64,000 nt of DNA from positions 1-64,000 of the forward strand of contig NZ_QJJK01000012.1 of assembly GCF_003201475.1 (NCBI RefSeq), in the 5' to 3' direction. Position numbers and translations under genes: made by a program. This document shows positions 14,840-23,827 of this stretch, piece after piece; positions within the stretch are counted from its first letter, which is position 1; every line of letters starts with the position of its first letter. Origin of the DNA: Chelatococcus asaccharovorans (GTDB taxonomy: Bacteria > Pseudomonadota > Alphaproteobacteria > Rhizobiales > Beijerinckiaceae). Below the pieces are notes generated by a model. That model made no database searches and was not told the origin of the DNA. It worked only from the letters and a program-made list of their open reading frames with translations.

Positions 14840-15922
14840 TCAGCGGGTGATCGGTGCCATGGCCTTCGGAACATTCGTCTCCGATACGGCGGGCTCGCCG
14901 GCGGTCAAGGTGGGCTTCGGCGTAGCTGCCTCGACCACAGCGGCCCGGAACCGGCTGAGGCTTACATCCGGCGCGCTGGTATTGTGGCGCGAAGGCAGAA
15001 CCCGGCCGAGCCAGAACTCGGGGGTCGAGGCCTTCGTGAAGCCCATCACAGGCGCCTCTCCCCAGCCCTTGCCGTCCTCATGGACCCAGGCGACCCGCGC
15101 TGCATCGGCGTTGGTCTCGGTGACATACATGGAACGCAGCGCGGCGAAGGGATGGTCGGCCGGCACGGCGCCTTGGAAATTGATCGACAGAGCCAGTCTG
15201 TCCCGATCCAGCGCTGCGATGGCAAGCGAGCCGGAGCCGCCCCGCGCGAAGTCCAAACGAAAATCGCCAGTGGCGGGATCAAAAGACAGGGCCTTCAGGG
15301 CAACGATTGGCCTGCCCTCCGTCTCCACCGGCCCGACGAGGAAGGACGTGCCATAGGCGCTGTTGCCGAGATGCCTGGGGCTCAAAGGCCGACCACGCCA
15401 ATAGCCGTCCTGGGGGTAGACGACCAGCACCTCTTCGGACGGGCCGTCCTTCTCCTTCGCCCAGAGTTGGAGCAGATGGATCCCCTCCTCCCGCTTGTCG
15501 CCGATCAATACAGGCACCGTGCTCGGCCGCCAGAGAGACGGGTAGGAGTAGGCGACCAGCTTGTAGCGCGCGTTGTCGACGAGCATTTCCTCGCGCGGCT
15601 TGCCGAGATGAACCGGGTCCGCCGTCATGTCGCACTGCGCCCAATCCGGAGCCTGCCGATCGGCCGCGAGCATGCCGATATAGGCCGGATGCAGCACCTC
15701 GATTTGGAAACTGCTCAGCACCGGACCATTCGCGGCCGCCTGGAACGGCAGATACACATTGTCCTTCTCAGCGCAGCGGACCGGCTCACTCAGGTTGCGG
15801 ACCTCCACCGCGATATCACGCGGATCGGCGAGCGCCGCATGCGGGAGATTGACGGTCCCGAAAGCAGCGAGAACAGGGCATGCGAAGGCAACGAACCGGA
15901 ACAACGAACAGCGATCGGGCAT
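14840..15922 (-). CDS. Secreted protein of unknown function
   Basis: A 360-residue protein with an N-terminal signal peptide (hydrophobic stretch around residues 9-25, likely cleavage near ALA-DP). The mature part has no motif I recognise: it is rich in short beta-type segments, has two Cys early on (RCAEKDN and QCDMTAD), and a Pro/Thr/Ala-rich tail. It precedes bglX on the same strand with a 47-nt gap, so the two may be co-transcribed. A role in glycan binding or handling would be a guess from context only. Confidence 0.7.
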   Translation of the reverse strand: MPDRCSLFRFVAFACPVLAAFGTVNLPHAALADPRDIAVEVRNLSEPVRCAEKDNVYLPFQAAANGPVLSSFQIEVLHPAYIGMLAADRQAPDWAQCDMTADPVHLGKPREEMLVDNARYKLVAYSYPSLWRPSTVPVLIGDKREEGIHLLQLWAKEKDGPSEEVLVVYPQDGYWRGRPLSPRHLGNSAYGTSFLVGPVETEGRPIVALKALSFDPATGDFRLDFARGGSGSLAIAALDRDRLALSINFQGAVPADHPFAALRSMYVTETNADAARVAWVHEDGKGWGEAPVMGFTKASTPEFWLGRVLPSRHNTSAPDVSLSRFRAAVVEAATPKPTLTAGEPAVSETNVPKAMAPITR

Positions 15923-16229
15923 GGGGCCCTTCCGGGGTGATGTTGAAGGGTGGACGATTGGACGGCGAAGACAATCAGGATTCAGCGAGCCGCAGGAGAT
16001 GGCCCACTGTCAATCAGGCCCCGCAACCGAAAGGATTGTTGATGGCGGAGTTATGACGATTTCGACATTTCGTCACGTTTCTGCAACGCTCGGCAACTAC
16101 GGGACCCGCGGTGCCGCGATCTCCCCTCCAAGCGTGAGCTCTTGACGCCATCGCCCGGCCATGCTGTATTTGTAACTATACGGTTACTTACAAATCGCCG
16201 CTCCTCCGGCGATGTAAAGGGGAAACACC
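15923..16229. other. Divergent intergenic region with promoter of the Gfo/Idh/MocA-DUF993 cassette
   Basis: 307 nt without genes. It contains the promoter and palindrome listed at 16142-16195 and the ribosome binding site AAGGGG just before 16230. Nothing else notable was found; the minus-strand promoter for the secreted protein was not identified. Confidence 0.6.
16142..16195 (+). promoter_or_regulatory. Promoter with overlapping palindromic operator
   Basis: TTGACG (16142-16147) and TGTATT (16165-16170) are 17 nt apart, a good sigma-70 type promoter. From the -10 box onward lies ATTTGTAA (16168-16175) and its exact complement TTACAAAT (16188-16195), with a nested GTAAC-N6-GTTAC (16172-16176/16183-16187). 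A repressor bound here would block the promoter. The regulator is not encoded next to it. Confidence 0.6.
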
Positions 16230-17399
16230 ATGGCGGTACAACGTCTCGGCCTCATCATGCACGGCATCACCGGCCGCATGGGCTACAACCAGCATCTCGT
16301 GCGCTCGATCTGCGCCATTCGCGATCAGGGCGGTGTTGCACTGCCGAACGGCGACCGGGTCATGCCCGACCCGATCCTGGTGGGACGCAATGGCGAGAAA
16401 ATCGCCGAGATCGCCAGGAAGCACGGCATTGCCCGCACCTCGACCGATATCGACGGCGCACTCGCCAATCCCGAGGACACCGTCTTCTTTGATGCCGGCT
16501 CCACCGTCATGCGCGCCGGCTTGCTGACCCGCGCGATCGAGGCCGGCAAGCATGTCTATTCGGAAAAGCCGATCGCCGAGACGATCGGGGAGGCGCTGGC
16601 CGTCGCCGAGCTCGCCCGCAAGCGCGGCGTCAAGAACGGCGTGGTGCAGGACAAGCTCTATCTGCCGGGCCTGCGCAAGATCAAGATGCTCAACGAAGCC
16701 GGCTTCTTCGGCCGCATTCTCTCGGTCCGCGGCGAGTTCGGCTACTGGGTGTTCGAGGGCGACTGGGGGCAGCCGGCGCAGCGGCCGAGCTGGAACTATC
16801 GCAAGGGCGACGGCGGCGGCATCATCCTCGATATGCTCTGCCACTGGCGCTATGTCCTCGACAACCTGTTCGGTGAGGTCAAAGCCGTCTCCTGCCTCGG
16901 CGCCACCCACATCCCGACGCGCATCGGCGAGGACGGCAAGCCCTATACCGCCGATGCGGACGACGCGGCTTACGCCACCTTCGAGCTGGAAGGCGGCATC
17001 ATCGCCCAGATCAACTCCTCCTGGGCCGTGCGCGTGAAGCGCGACGATCTCGTGACCTTCCAGGTCGACGGCACCCACGGCTCGGCAGTCGCCGGCCTCA
17101 CCCGCTGCTTCACGCAGCACCGGGTGAACACGCCGCGGCCGGTGTGGAACCCGGATCAGCCGCAGACCATGAAATTCGCGGATCAATGGGACGAAGTGCC
17201 CGACAACCAGGTCTACGACAACGGCTTCAAGGCCCAGTGGGAGGATTTCATCCGCCATGTGGTGGCCGACACGCCGTGGAAATTCGATCTCATGCAGGGC
17301 GTGAAGGGCGTGCAGCTCGCGGAGCTCGGCCTGAAGAGCTGGGCGGAACGTCGCTGGCTCGACGTGCCGCCGGTCGAGACGCTGGCACAAGTGCGGTGA
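16230..17399 (+). CDS. Gfo/Idh/MocA-family oxidoreductase
   Basis: 389 residues. The NAD(P)-binding Rossmann part contains the motif EKPIAET (residues about 112-118) with the conserved Lys of the family. The C-terminal beta-sheet domain includes GGGIILDMLCHWRYVLD, where Asp and His correspond to the usual catalytic pair. Such enzymes oxidise or reduce polyols and sugars. It has a good ribosome binding site (AAGGGG) and is the first gene after the promoter at 16142. Its stop overlaps the next start (TGATG), indicating coupling with the DUF993 gene. Substrate unknown. Confidence 0.88.
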   Translation: MAVQRLGLIMHGITGRMGYNQHLVRSICAIRDQGGVALPNGDRVMPDPILVGRNGEKIAEIARKHGIARTSTDIDGALANPEDTVFFDAGSTVMRAGLLTRAIEAGKHVYSEKPIAETIGEALAVAELARKRGVKNGVVQDKLYLPGLRKIKMLNEAGFFGRILSVRGEFGYWVFEGDWGQPAQRPSWNYRKGDGGGIILDMLCHWRYVLDNLFGEVKAVSCLGATHIPTRIGEDGKPYTADADDAAYATFELEGGIIAQINSSWAVRVKRDDLVTFQVDGTHGSAVAGLTRCFTQHRVNTPRPVWNPDQPQTMKFADQWDEVPDNQVYDNGFKAQWEDFIRHVVADTPWKFDLMQGVKGVQLAELGLKSWAERRWLDVPPVETLAQVR

Positions 17400-18589
17400 T
17401 GGCCATGACCCATCTCACACTTCCCCGCCCTGGCGGCGTCCTCGAGACCTATACGGTCCGCAACGCCCCGCTGCCCGCGCCAGCCGCCGGCGCGGCGCCC
17501 CAGTTCAACCGCATCGCCTATGCCGCCGTCCACGTGGTCGCCGATCCGTTCGCCGACAACGATCCGTGGCTCGACATCGCGATCGACTGGGACAAGACGA
17601 TCGCCTTCCGCCACTACCTGTGGGACCTCGGCTTCGGCGTCGCCGAGGCCATGGATACCGCCCAGCGCGGCATGGGCCTGGACTGGGCCAACGCCCGGAC
17701 ACTCATCCGGCATGCGCTGGAAGCGGCCCGTAGCCGCCCCGGCGCGCTGATCGCCGTCGGGGCCGGGACGGACCAGCTTGCCCCCTCCCCCGAGGTCACC
17801 ATCGACGACGTGATCCGCGCCTATGAGGAGCAGATCGAGACCATCGAGGCGATGGGCGGGCGCATCATCCTGATGGCGAGCCGGGCGCTCGCCAAGGCGG
17901 CGAAGGGTCCGGACGACTATGCCCGCGTCTACGGACGCATCCTCGCCCAGGTCAAGGAGCCGGTCATTCTGCATTGGCTCGGCGAGATGTTCGACCCGGC
18001 GCTGGAAGGCTACTGGGGTTCGGGCGATCATGACGCGGCGATGGCGACCTGCCTCGATGTCATCGCAAGCCATGCCGACAAGGTCGACGGCATCAAGATC
18101 TCCCTCCTGTCCAAGGACAAGGAGATCCGCATGCGCCGGCTCATGGCCGCCGGCAACACCACCTCCGGCGTGCGCATGTATACGGGCGACGACTTCAACT
18201 ATGCCGAATTGATCGCCGGCGACGCGCAAGGCTATTCCCACGCGCTGCTCGGCATCTTCGATGCGATCGCGCCGGCGGCCTCCGCGGGGCTCGCGCGGCT
18301 CGGCGCCGGTGACGCGGCGGGCTTCCACGATATTCTGGCGCCGACGGTTCCGTTGTCGCGCCATATCTTCAAGGCGCCGACGCGGTTCTACAAGACGGGC
18401 GTCGTTTTCCTCGCCTATCTCAATGGCCTGCAGGACCATTTCACGATGCTCGGCGGGCAGCAGAGCGCCCGCTCGATCGTGCATCTGGCCGAGCTCTTCC
18501 GGCTGGCTGACGCCGCCCGCTGCCTGAAGGACCCGGAGCTGGCAGCCGCGCGCATGCGCAAGGTGCTCGCTGTGGCGGGCGTGGAATAG
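17399..18589 (+). CDS. DUF993 family protein (dihydrodipicolinate synthase-like)
   Basis: 396 residues matching the DUF993 family, which is related to the DapA-type class I aldolase TIM barrel. Recognisable blocks are AIDWDKTIAFRHYLWDLGFGVAEAMDTAQRGMGLDW and DKVDGIKISLLSK, where the Lys may be the Schiff-base residue. The protein would be expected to cleave a keto-sugar acid or similar molecule, but no reaction is established from sequence. The start overlaps the preceding stop codon; ATG 17405 is an alternative start. It lies between a dehydrogenase and an isomerase gene, suggesting a three-step catabolic path. Confidence 0.82.
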   Translation: MAMTHLTLPRPGGVLETYTVRNAPLPAPAAGAAPQFNRIAYAAVHVVADPFADNDPWLDIAIDWDKTIAFRHYLWDLGFGVAEAMDTAQRGMGLDWANARTLIRHALEAARSRPGALIAVGAGTDQLAPSPEVTIDDVIRAYEEQIETIEAMGGRIILMASRALAKAAKGPDDYARVYGRILAQVKEPVILHWLGEMFDPALEGYWGSGDHDAAMATCLDVIASHADKVDGIKISLLSKDKEIRMRRLMAAGNTTSGVRMYTGDDFNYAELIAGDAQGYSHALLGIFDAIAPAASAGLARLGAGDAAGFHDILAPTVPLSRHIFKAPTRFYKTGVVFLAYLNGLQDHFTMLGGQQSARSIVHLAELFRLADAARCLKDPELAAARMRKVLAVAGVE

Positions 18590-18901
18590 GGCCTTTTAAA
18601 GCGGTCATCAAATCTGTGCGTGTGAACAAGATTCTCCGCCGACTGGATGGCGCACGACCACTTCCGCTTGTCATCCCCGAAGCCGCCACAGGCGGCTGTC
18701 GGGGATCCATGAACACCGGCGGTATTTATCTGGATCGACAGTGTTCATGGATCCTCTTCCCGGCGCTACGCGCCGCCGAGGATGACACCCAAGACATCGC
18801 CCTATGCGCATCATGTCATCCTCCGCGGCGCGTAGCATCAGCGCCGGCGAGGCGCGGAGATGCAACGACAGGCGGCGTGAGCCGCGATGAAGGAGAGAAG
18901 C
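18590..18901. other. Repeat-rich spacer before the isomerase gene
   Basis: 312 nt. The first 70 show nothing notable. The rest holds a composite inverted-repeat element (18669-18787) and a partial second copy of its outer arm (from 18813, TGTCATCC followed by CCGCGGCGCG). The ribosome binding site of the next gene is at 18890-18897. Confidence 0.65.
18669..18787. repeat. Composite inverted-repeat element, family with inner GGATCCATGAACAC
   Basis: Outer TGTCATCC/GGATGACA (18669-18676/18780-18787) encloses a perfect 14-bp pair GGATCCATGAACAC/GTGTTCATGGATCC (18703-18716/18741-18754), with GC-rich hairpins in each arm. The architecture and the CATGAACAC core resemble the element at 11347-11496, so both belong to related repeat families. 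Confidence 0.78.
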
Positions 18902-19726
18902 GTGCCCGTAGAAGGTCTGTCCATCAATCTCGCGACCGTGCGCCAGCAGTGGGACATGCGCCAGGCGGTCGATGCCTGCCTCGCGCAGGGGATCACGGCG
19001 ATTGCCCCGTGGCGCGACCAGGTTGCGAAGATCGGGCTTGACGAGGCGGCGCGTCTCGTCGCGAACAACGATCTCAAGGTTACCGGCCTCTGCCGCGGCG
19101 GCATGTTCCCGGCGGCGGATCCGGCCGGTCGGGCGGCGGCGATCGACGACAACAAAAGGGCGATCGACGAAGCCTGCACGCTGCGCGCCGATTGCCTGGT
19201 GCTGGTCGTGGGCGGCTTGCCGGAGACGTCGCGCGATATCGTCCACGCCCGCGAGATGGTCGCCGACGGCATCGCCGCCATCCTGCCGCATGCCCGCGCC
19301 GCCGGCATGCCGCTCGCCATCGAGCCCCTGCATCCGATGTACGCTGCCGACCGGGCCTGCGTGAACACGCTCGCCCAGGCGCTCGACATCTGCGAGCTCC
19401 TCGGCGACGGCGTCGGCGTCGCCATCGACGTCTACCATGTGTGGTGGGATCCCGATCTCGCCCGGCAGATCGCGCGCGCCGGGGCCATGGGCCGCATCCT
19501 CGCGCATCACATCTGCGACTGGCTGGTGCCGACGCGCGACCTTCTGCTCGACCGCGGCATGATGGGCGACGGCGTCATCGACTTGAAGGGCATCCGCGCC
19601 ATGATCGAGGCGGCCGGCTTCCACGGCCACCAGGAGGTGGAGATCTTCTCCGCCGAGAACTGGTGGAAGCGCCCGGGCGAGGAGGTCCTCGCCACCTGCG
19701 TCGAGCGCTTCCGCACGGTGTGCTGA
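18902..19726 (+). CDS. Sugar phosphate isomerase/epimerase family protein (AP endonuclease 2-like TIM barrel)
   Basis: 274 residues of the xylose-isomerase-like TIM barrel family. Blocks AIEPLHPMYAADRACVNTL, VGVAIDVYHVWWDPDL and HGHQEVEIFS carry the Glu, Asp and His residues that usually bind the divalent metal. GTG 18902 is taken as start because AAGGAG at 18890-18895 is 6 nt before it; the ATG at 18887 sits upstream of this site. It probably acts with the dehydrogenase and DUF993 genes on a sugar or inositol-like substrate, though a repeat element separates them. The exact reaction cannot be told. Confidence 0.83.
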   Translation: MPVEGLSINLATVRQQWDMRQAVDACLAQGITAIAPWRDQVAKIGLDEAARLVANNDLKVTGLCRGGMFPAADPAGRAAAIDDNKRAIDEACTLRADCLVLVVGGLPETSRDIVHAREMVADGIAAILPHARAAGMPLAIEPLHPMYAADRACVNTLAQALDICELLGDGVGVAIDVYHVWWDPDLARQIARAGAMGRILAHHICDWLVPTRDLLLDRGMMGDGVIDLKGIRAMIEAAGFHGHQEVEIFSAENWWKRPGEEVLATCVERFRTVC

Positions 19727-19734
19727 ATCCGGCC

Positions 19735-21714
19735 TCAAGCCGCCTTTGGCGCAATCCCCGCGACGATGGCCTCGGCGTCCGCGATGGCAGCGAGCACGTC
19801 CGCTTGCGAGACGGGCTTGCCCGCCACCGTCAGGACCTCGCGCACATGCTCGATGATGAGATGGCGATAGGACTTCGGCCGCCGCAGCACCTCGCCCGCG
19901 AGGAAGATGCGGATCGCCGGCGTCCAGATCTCGTTATAGCGTTCGCGCTCCGGACCGAAGGCGAACTGCGGCACCGCGCCGTGGGGCCGTGAGGCGCGCT
20001 CCGCCTCGGTGGCCGCTACGTCGACGGCCTCGGCCGTGGCGATGACACCATAGCGGGCCTTGGCCTCGGCCACGCTGAGGAGTTCGGCCTGGACATCGCG
20101 GCGCACGAGGTCCGGATCGCGCGCGAAGGGGTCGCCGAACCCGCCGCCCGACGGCGTGACGATCCGCACCGCATCGCCGCGCTTCATCTGCAGCACCCGG
20201 ATCTTGCCGATCGATTCCTCGGGCTTGCCGGCCGGCTTGAAGATGACTTCGCCGAGCTTGCCGAAATGCCCGCCACGGAAGCCCCACGGGCGGAAGTTGA
20301 AGCGGTTCATGCCGCGTACGGTCATGCTCGCCTCAAGCCCGGTGTTCTCGATCTCCATCACCAGCGCCGCGCCGCTACGCCACTCGCCGGCCGACTGAGT
20401 GTCGGGCATGAGATGGCAGGCGCGCATATGCATGACTGTCTCGACCTCGATGACCTCGGTCGGGATGCTCTTGAGCGCCCCGGAGCGGCCGTCAACACCG
20501 TCGATGCCGTCAAGACCCGTGCGTCCGCCGCCGCCGCCGATGATCGGGTTGAGCACGCTGACGCGTGGCCGGCCGGTGGAGGGATCGCGGGCATTGACGA
20601 CGATGATGCCGACCATGCCGGCGCCGGCGGCCATCAGACCGTCCGGCAGGGCCTGGTTGAGACAGCCGAGCACGGTGTCGAACACGCGCGTGCCCGCCGC
20701 CACCCGCGAGCCCATGGCCGCCGGGAATTCGGCGTTGATGACCGTGCCGCGCGGCGCCTTCATGGTGATGGGCTTGAGCAACCCCGCGTTCTTCGGCGCG
20801 CTCGGCTCCAGGCTCATGATGTAATAGGTCAGGGCTTGCGTCACATAGGGATGTGTGCGCTCGCCGATGATGAAGTTGTAGGCGGCCGCCACCTGCGGAT
20901 CGGTGCCGGTGAAATCGAGTTCGATCTCCTCGCCCTTGACGCGCATGGTCGTGATGACATGGGCGTGCTGATTTTCTTCAAGCCCTTCGAGATAGTCCGA
21001 AAAGGTGTATTCGCCGTCGGGAATGCGCGCGATGACGGACCGGGCCTTCAGCTCGGCGAAGTCGATGACCTCCTTCATGCCGGTGCGCACGGTCTCAACG
21101 TCGTAGCGGTCGCAGAGCTGGTTGAGGCGCCGGTCCATGCTCTTCAGCGCCGACAGCATCGCCTGGAAGTCGCCCCACATTTCTTCGGGAATGCGGCTGT
21201 TGTCGAGGAAGATGTTCTTGGCGTCCGGATTGAGCTCGCCGCGGCGGAACAGCTTGATCGGCCGCACCCTAAGCCCTTCCTGGAAGGACTCGGTGAAAGC
21301 CGGCGAGATGCTGCCCGGCACCGCGCCGCCGATGTCGGAAGCGTGGACGAAGGACCAGCCGAAGGCGATGAGTTCGCCGTCGCGGAAAACGGGATAGATC
21401 ATGGTCACATCCATCATGTGCGTGACCAGGCCGTCCGTGAAGAACGGGTCGTTGGTGATGTAGCAGTCGCCCGGCTCGAAATTCTCGCGGCCGATGCGGT
21501 CCAGCGTTTCCTGCAGGGGCAGGCCGATGAACACGGTGACGCCGGACTGGCTCGGATAGGCGAAGATGTCGCCATCGGGCGTCGCCAGCGCGCATTGATA
21601 GTCCTGCACGAGCTTGACGAAGGTGGTATGCGCGGTGCGGTGCAGAACGGCCGAGGCTTCCTCGACGATCGCCGTGAAGCGATTGTTCATGATGGCGGTG
21701 CGGACGGGATCCAT
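19735..21714 (-). CDS. hyuB: Hydantoinase B/oxoprolinase family protein (unit 1)
   Basis: 659 residues, the HyuB/OplaH C-terminal type subunit. Typical blocks are the opening DPVRTAIMNNRFTAIVEEA, TNDPFFTDGLVTHMMD, WSFVHASDIGGAVPGS, and the C-terminal PSGGGFGDPFARDP. With HyuA it forms an ATP-dependent enzyme that opens lactam or hydantoin rings (N-methylhydantoin, 5-oxoproline) or carboxylates ketones in related acetone-carboxylase-like members. It starts 5 nt after hyuA and ends the operon. The real substrate is not determined. Confidence 0.9.
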   Translation of the reverse strand: MDPVRTAIMNNRFTAIVEEASAVLHRTAHTTFVKLVQDYQCALATPDGDIFAYPSQSGVTVFIGLPLQETLDRIGRENFEPGDCYITNDPFFTDGLVTHMMDVTMIYPVFRDGELIAFGWSFVHASDIGGAVPGSISPAFTESFQEGLRVRPIKLFRRGELNPDAKNIFLDNSRIPEEMWGDFQAMLSALKSMDRRLNQLCDRYDVETVRTGMKEVIDFAELKARSVIARIPDGEYTFSDYLEGLEENQHAHVITTMRVKGEEIELDFTGTDPQVAAAYNFIIGERTHPYVTQALTYYIMSLEPSAPKNAGLLKPITMKAPRGTVINAEFPAAMGSRVAAGTRVFDTVLGCLNQALPDGLMAAGAGMVGIIVVNARDPSTGRPRVSVLNPIIGGGGGRTGLDGIDGVDGRSGALKSIPTEVIEVETVMHMRACHLMPDTQSAGEWRSGAALVMEIENTGLEASMTVRGMNRFNFRPWGFRGGHFGKLGEVIFKPAGKPEESIGKIRVLQMKRGDAVRIVTPSGGGFGDPFARDPDLVRRDVQAELLSVAEAKARYGVIATAEAVDVAATEAERASRPHGAVPQFAFGPERERYNEIWTPAIRIFLAGEVLRRPKSYRHLIIEHVREVLTVAGKPVSQADVLAAIADAEAIVAGIAPKAA

Positions 21715-21719
21715 GGCGG

Positions 21720-23765
21720 TTACTCGCGGGACAGGATGAGATCGCCGAAGTCGTTGACGACGGCGGTGAAATCGGGCGGCACGAGGATTGTCGTGTCGTC
21801 CTGCTCGATCATGGCAGGCCCAGGAATGCGCGAACCGGCGGCGAGGCGCGCGCGGTCGAACACCGGTGCCTCGCGCCAGCTGTCGCCGATACGGATCGGC
21901 CGGCTGCCCGCCTGTTCGACGGGGATATCGCGCAGCTTCGCCGCGTCGGCGCCGGGCGCCGGCAGCGCGCCGGAGATGCGCACGCGCAGCTGCAGATATT
22001 CGACCTCGGCGCCGGGGTCGGAGTGGCTGTAGAGCCGGTCATGCTCGGCGTGGAAGGCCTTCGCGAGGCGTCCCAGATCGCCCGCGGCGAGCACATCCTC
22101 GGGAACATTGACCTGCAACTGGAAGGACTGGCCGCGATAGCGCATGTCCACGAAACGCGCGATCGCCACCTTGACGAGGAGCTCCGGCGCGATCTGCCCC
22201 GCCAGCCACGCGCGGGCGCGGGTCTCGATATCGGCGAATTCCGCCTTCAGGACCCCGGCATCGATCGTCTGGCCCTGGACAGTCGCCACCGTGTCATGGA
22301 CGAGCTGGGTGACGAGACCGCCCGAGGCGCAGAACACCGACGGCGTCGGCGGAATGAGCACCTGGCCGATGCCCATCTCGCGGGCGAGCAGCGGGCCGTG
22401 CAGCGAGCCGGCACCGCCATAGACGACGAGCGTCACGTCCTCCGGGTCCACGCCATGGCGGGCGAGATAGGGTAGCACGCGCGCCACCATGTTGGAGGTC
22501 GCGACCGTAAGCGCCGCTTCAGCGGCCGCCCCCACGTCGAGCCCCGCCGCATCGCAGACAGGCTGCATCGCCCGTTCCGCGGCGGCGCGGTCGAGGCGCA
22601 TGCGGCCGCCCAGGAAGTTCTCGGGATTGAGATAACCGCAGAGGAGATAGGCGTCGGACACCGCCGGCTCCGTCCCGCCATGCCCGAAGCAGGCTGGCCC
22701 CGGCCTCGCGCCGGCGCTGCGCGGACCGACGCGCAGGACGCGCCCGTCGAGCGAGATGATGGAACCGCCGCCGGCGCCGATCGCCTCGATTTCCGTGACC
22801 GGCATACTGAGCGGGAAGTCGCCGACCTCCGCGCTCGACGAGACGGTGGCGGTCGCATTGCGGATCAGCGAGACGTCCGTCGAGGTGCCGCCCATGTCGA
22901 AGGTCAGGAACTGCCCGCCGCCGAGCCGTTCCGCCACCGCGAGCGCGGCGGTGACACCCGAGGCCGGGCCCGAGAGAAGGGTCTGCACCGGGAACTGACG
23001 GGCCTCGGCCGCCGCCATCGCCCCGCCGTTCGAGCGGGTGATGAACAGGCTCGCCTTTGGCAGGGTCTTGGCCAGGAACGCCTCGATATCGGCGATATAG
23101 CTGTTCATCTTCGGCTTTACGAAAGCGTTGAGCACGGCCACGACCGCCCGCTCGTATTCGCCGATCTGCGGCCAGATCTCGCTGGAGAGCGACACATCAA
23201 CATCGCCGAGCTCTTCGCCGAGTTCTTCGCGGATCGCCTCGCGCGCCGCCTGTTCATGGTCGGGGTTGCGATAGCTGTGGTAGAAGGCGATCGCGAAGCC
23301 TGTCGCGCCCCGCTCCTGCGCGGTGCGGGCCGCCCGGCGCACGCCATCGAGATCGACCGGTTTGCGCACCGAGCCGTCGGCCATCAGCCGCTCCTCGATC
23401 TCGAAAACGAGATGGCGCGGCACCAGCGCCGGGACGCGCTGGTTGAAGATGTCGGTCGGCTGTTTCAGGCGCAGGCGCTGGAGGTTGAGCACATCGCGGA
23501 ATCCGGCCGTGGTCAGAAGCGCGATCGGCGGTGCAGAGCGTTCGATAACGGTATTGGTGCTGACGGTGGTACCGTGGACGATCATGATGTCCTCGTCCGC
23601 CCCGGCGCCGACACGTCCGAGCATTTCCGTCAGGCCTGCCTTGAAGCCCTCGGCGTAGTTCGGCGGGGTCGACGGCACCTTGAAGGACACCGTCTCGCCG
23701 CCGGCAGAACGCCAGGCGACGAAATCGGTGAAGGTGCCACCAATATCGATGCCGATGCGAAGCAT
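21720..23765 (-). CDS. hyuA: Hydantoinase A/oxoprolinase family protein (unit 1)
   Basis: 681 residues with the ATP-binding actin-like fold of HyuA: phosphate-1 motif GIDIGGTFTDF at the N-terminus, HGTTVSTNTVIER, NGGAMAAAEARQFPVQTLLSGPASG and FDMGGTSTDVSLI. It phosphorylates the substrate while the HyuB partner hydrolyses it. ATG 23765 is chosen because the family always begins a few residues before GIDIGGT; a longer upstream frame is not similar to anything. It lies downstream of two peptide-type permease genes, so the imported substrate may be a cyclic amide or dipeptide-like compound. Confidence 0.92.
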   Translation of the reverse strand: MLRIGIDIGGTFTDFVAWRSAGGETVSFKVPSTPPNYAEGFKAGLTEMLGRVGAGADEDIMIVHGTTVSTNTVIERSAPPIALLTTAGFRDVLNLQRLRLKQPTDIFNQRVPALVPRHLVFEIEERLMADGSVRKPVDLDGVRRAARTAQERGATGFAIAFYHSYRNPDHEQAAREAIREELGEELGDVDVSLSSEIWPQIGEYERAVVAVLNAFVKPKMNSYIADIEAFLAKTLPKASLFITRSNGGAMAAAEARQFPVQTLLSGPASGVTAALAVAERLGGGQFLTFDMGGTSTDVSLIRNATATVSSSAEVGDFPLSMPVTEIEAIGAGGGSIISLDGRVLRVGPRSAGARPGPACFGHGGTEPAVSDAYLLCGYLNPENFLGGRMRLDRAAAERAMQPVCDAAGLDVGAAAEAALTVATSNMVARVLPYLARHGVDPEDVTLVVYGGAGSLHGPLLAREMGIGQVLIPPTPSVFCASGGLVTQLVHDTVATVQGQTIDAGVLKAEFADIETRARAWLAGQIAPELLVKVAIARFVDMRYRGQSFQLQVNVPEDVLAAGDLGRLAKAFHAEHDRLYSHSDPGAEVEYLQLRVRISGALPAPGADAAKLRDIPVEQAGSRPIRIGDSWREAPVFDRARLAAGSRIPGPAMIEQDDTTILVPPDFTAVVNDFGDLILSRE

Positions 23766-23827
23766 TTCACAATTCCTGTTCAACGACGCGATGGGCCCAA
23801 TCACGGGCCAAAATCCATGGGCCGAAA

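Noticed and set aside
20266-22032. A 588-codon plus-strand frame
   Set aside because: Antisense to hyuB and the end of hyuA of unit 1; composition typical of a shadow frame.
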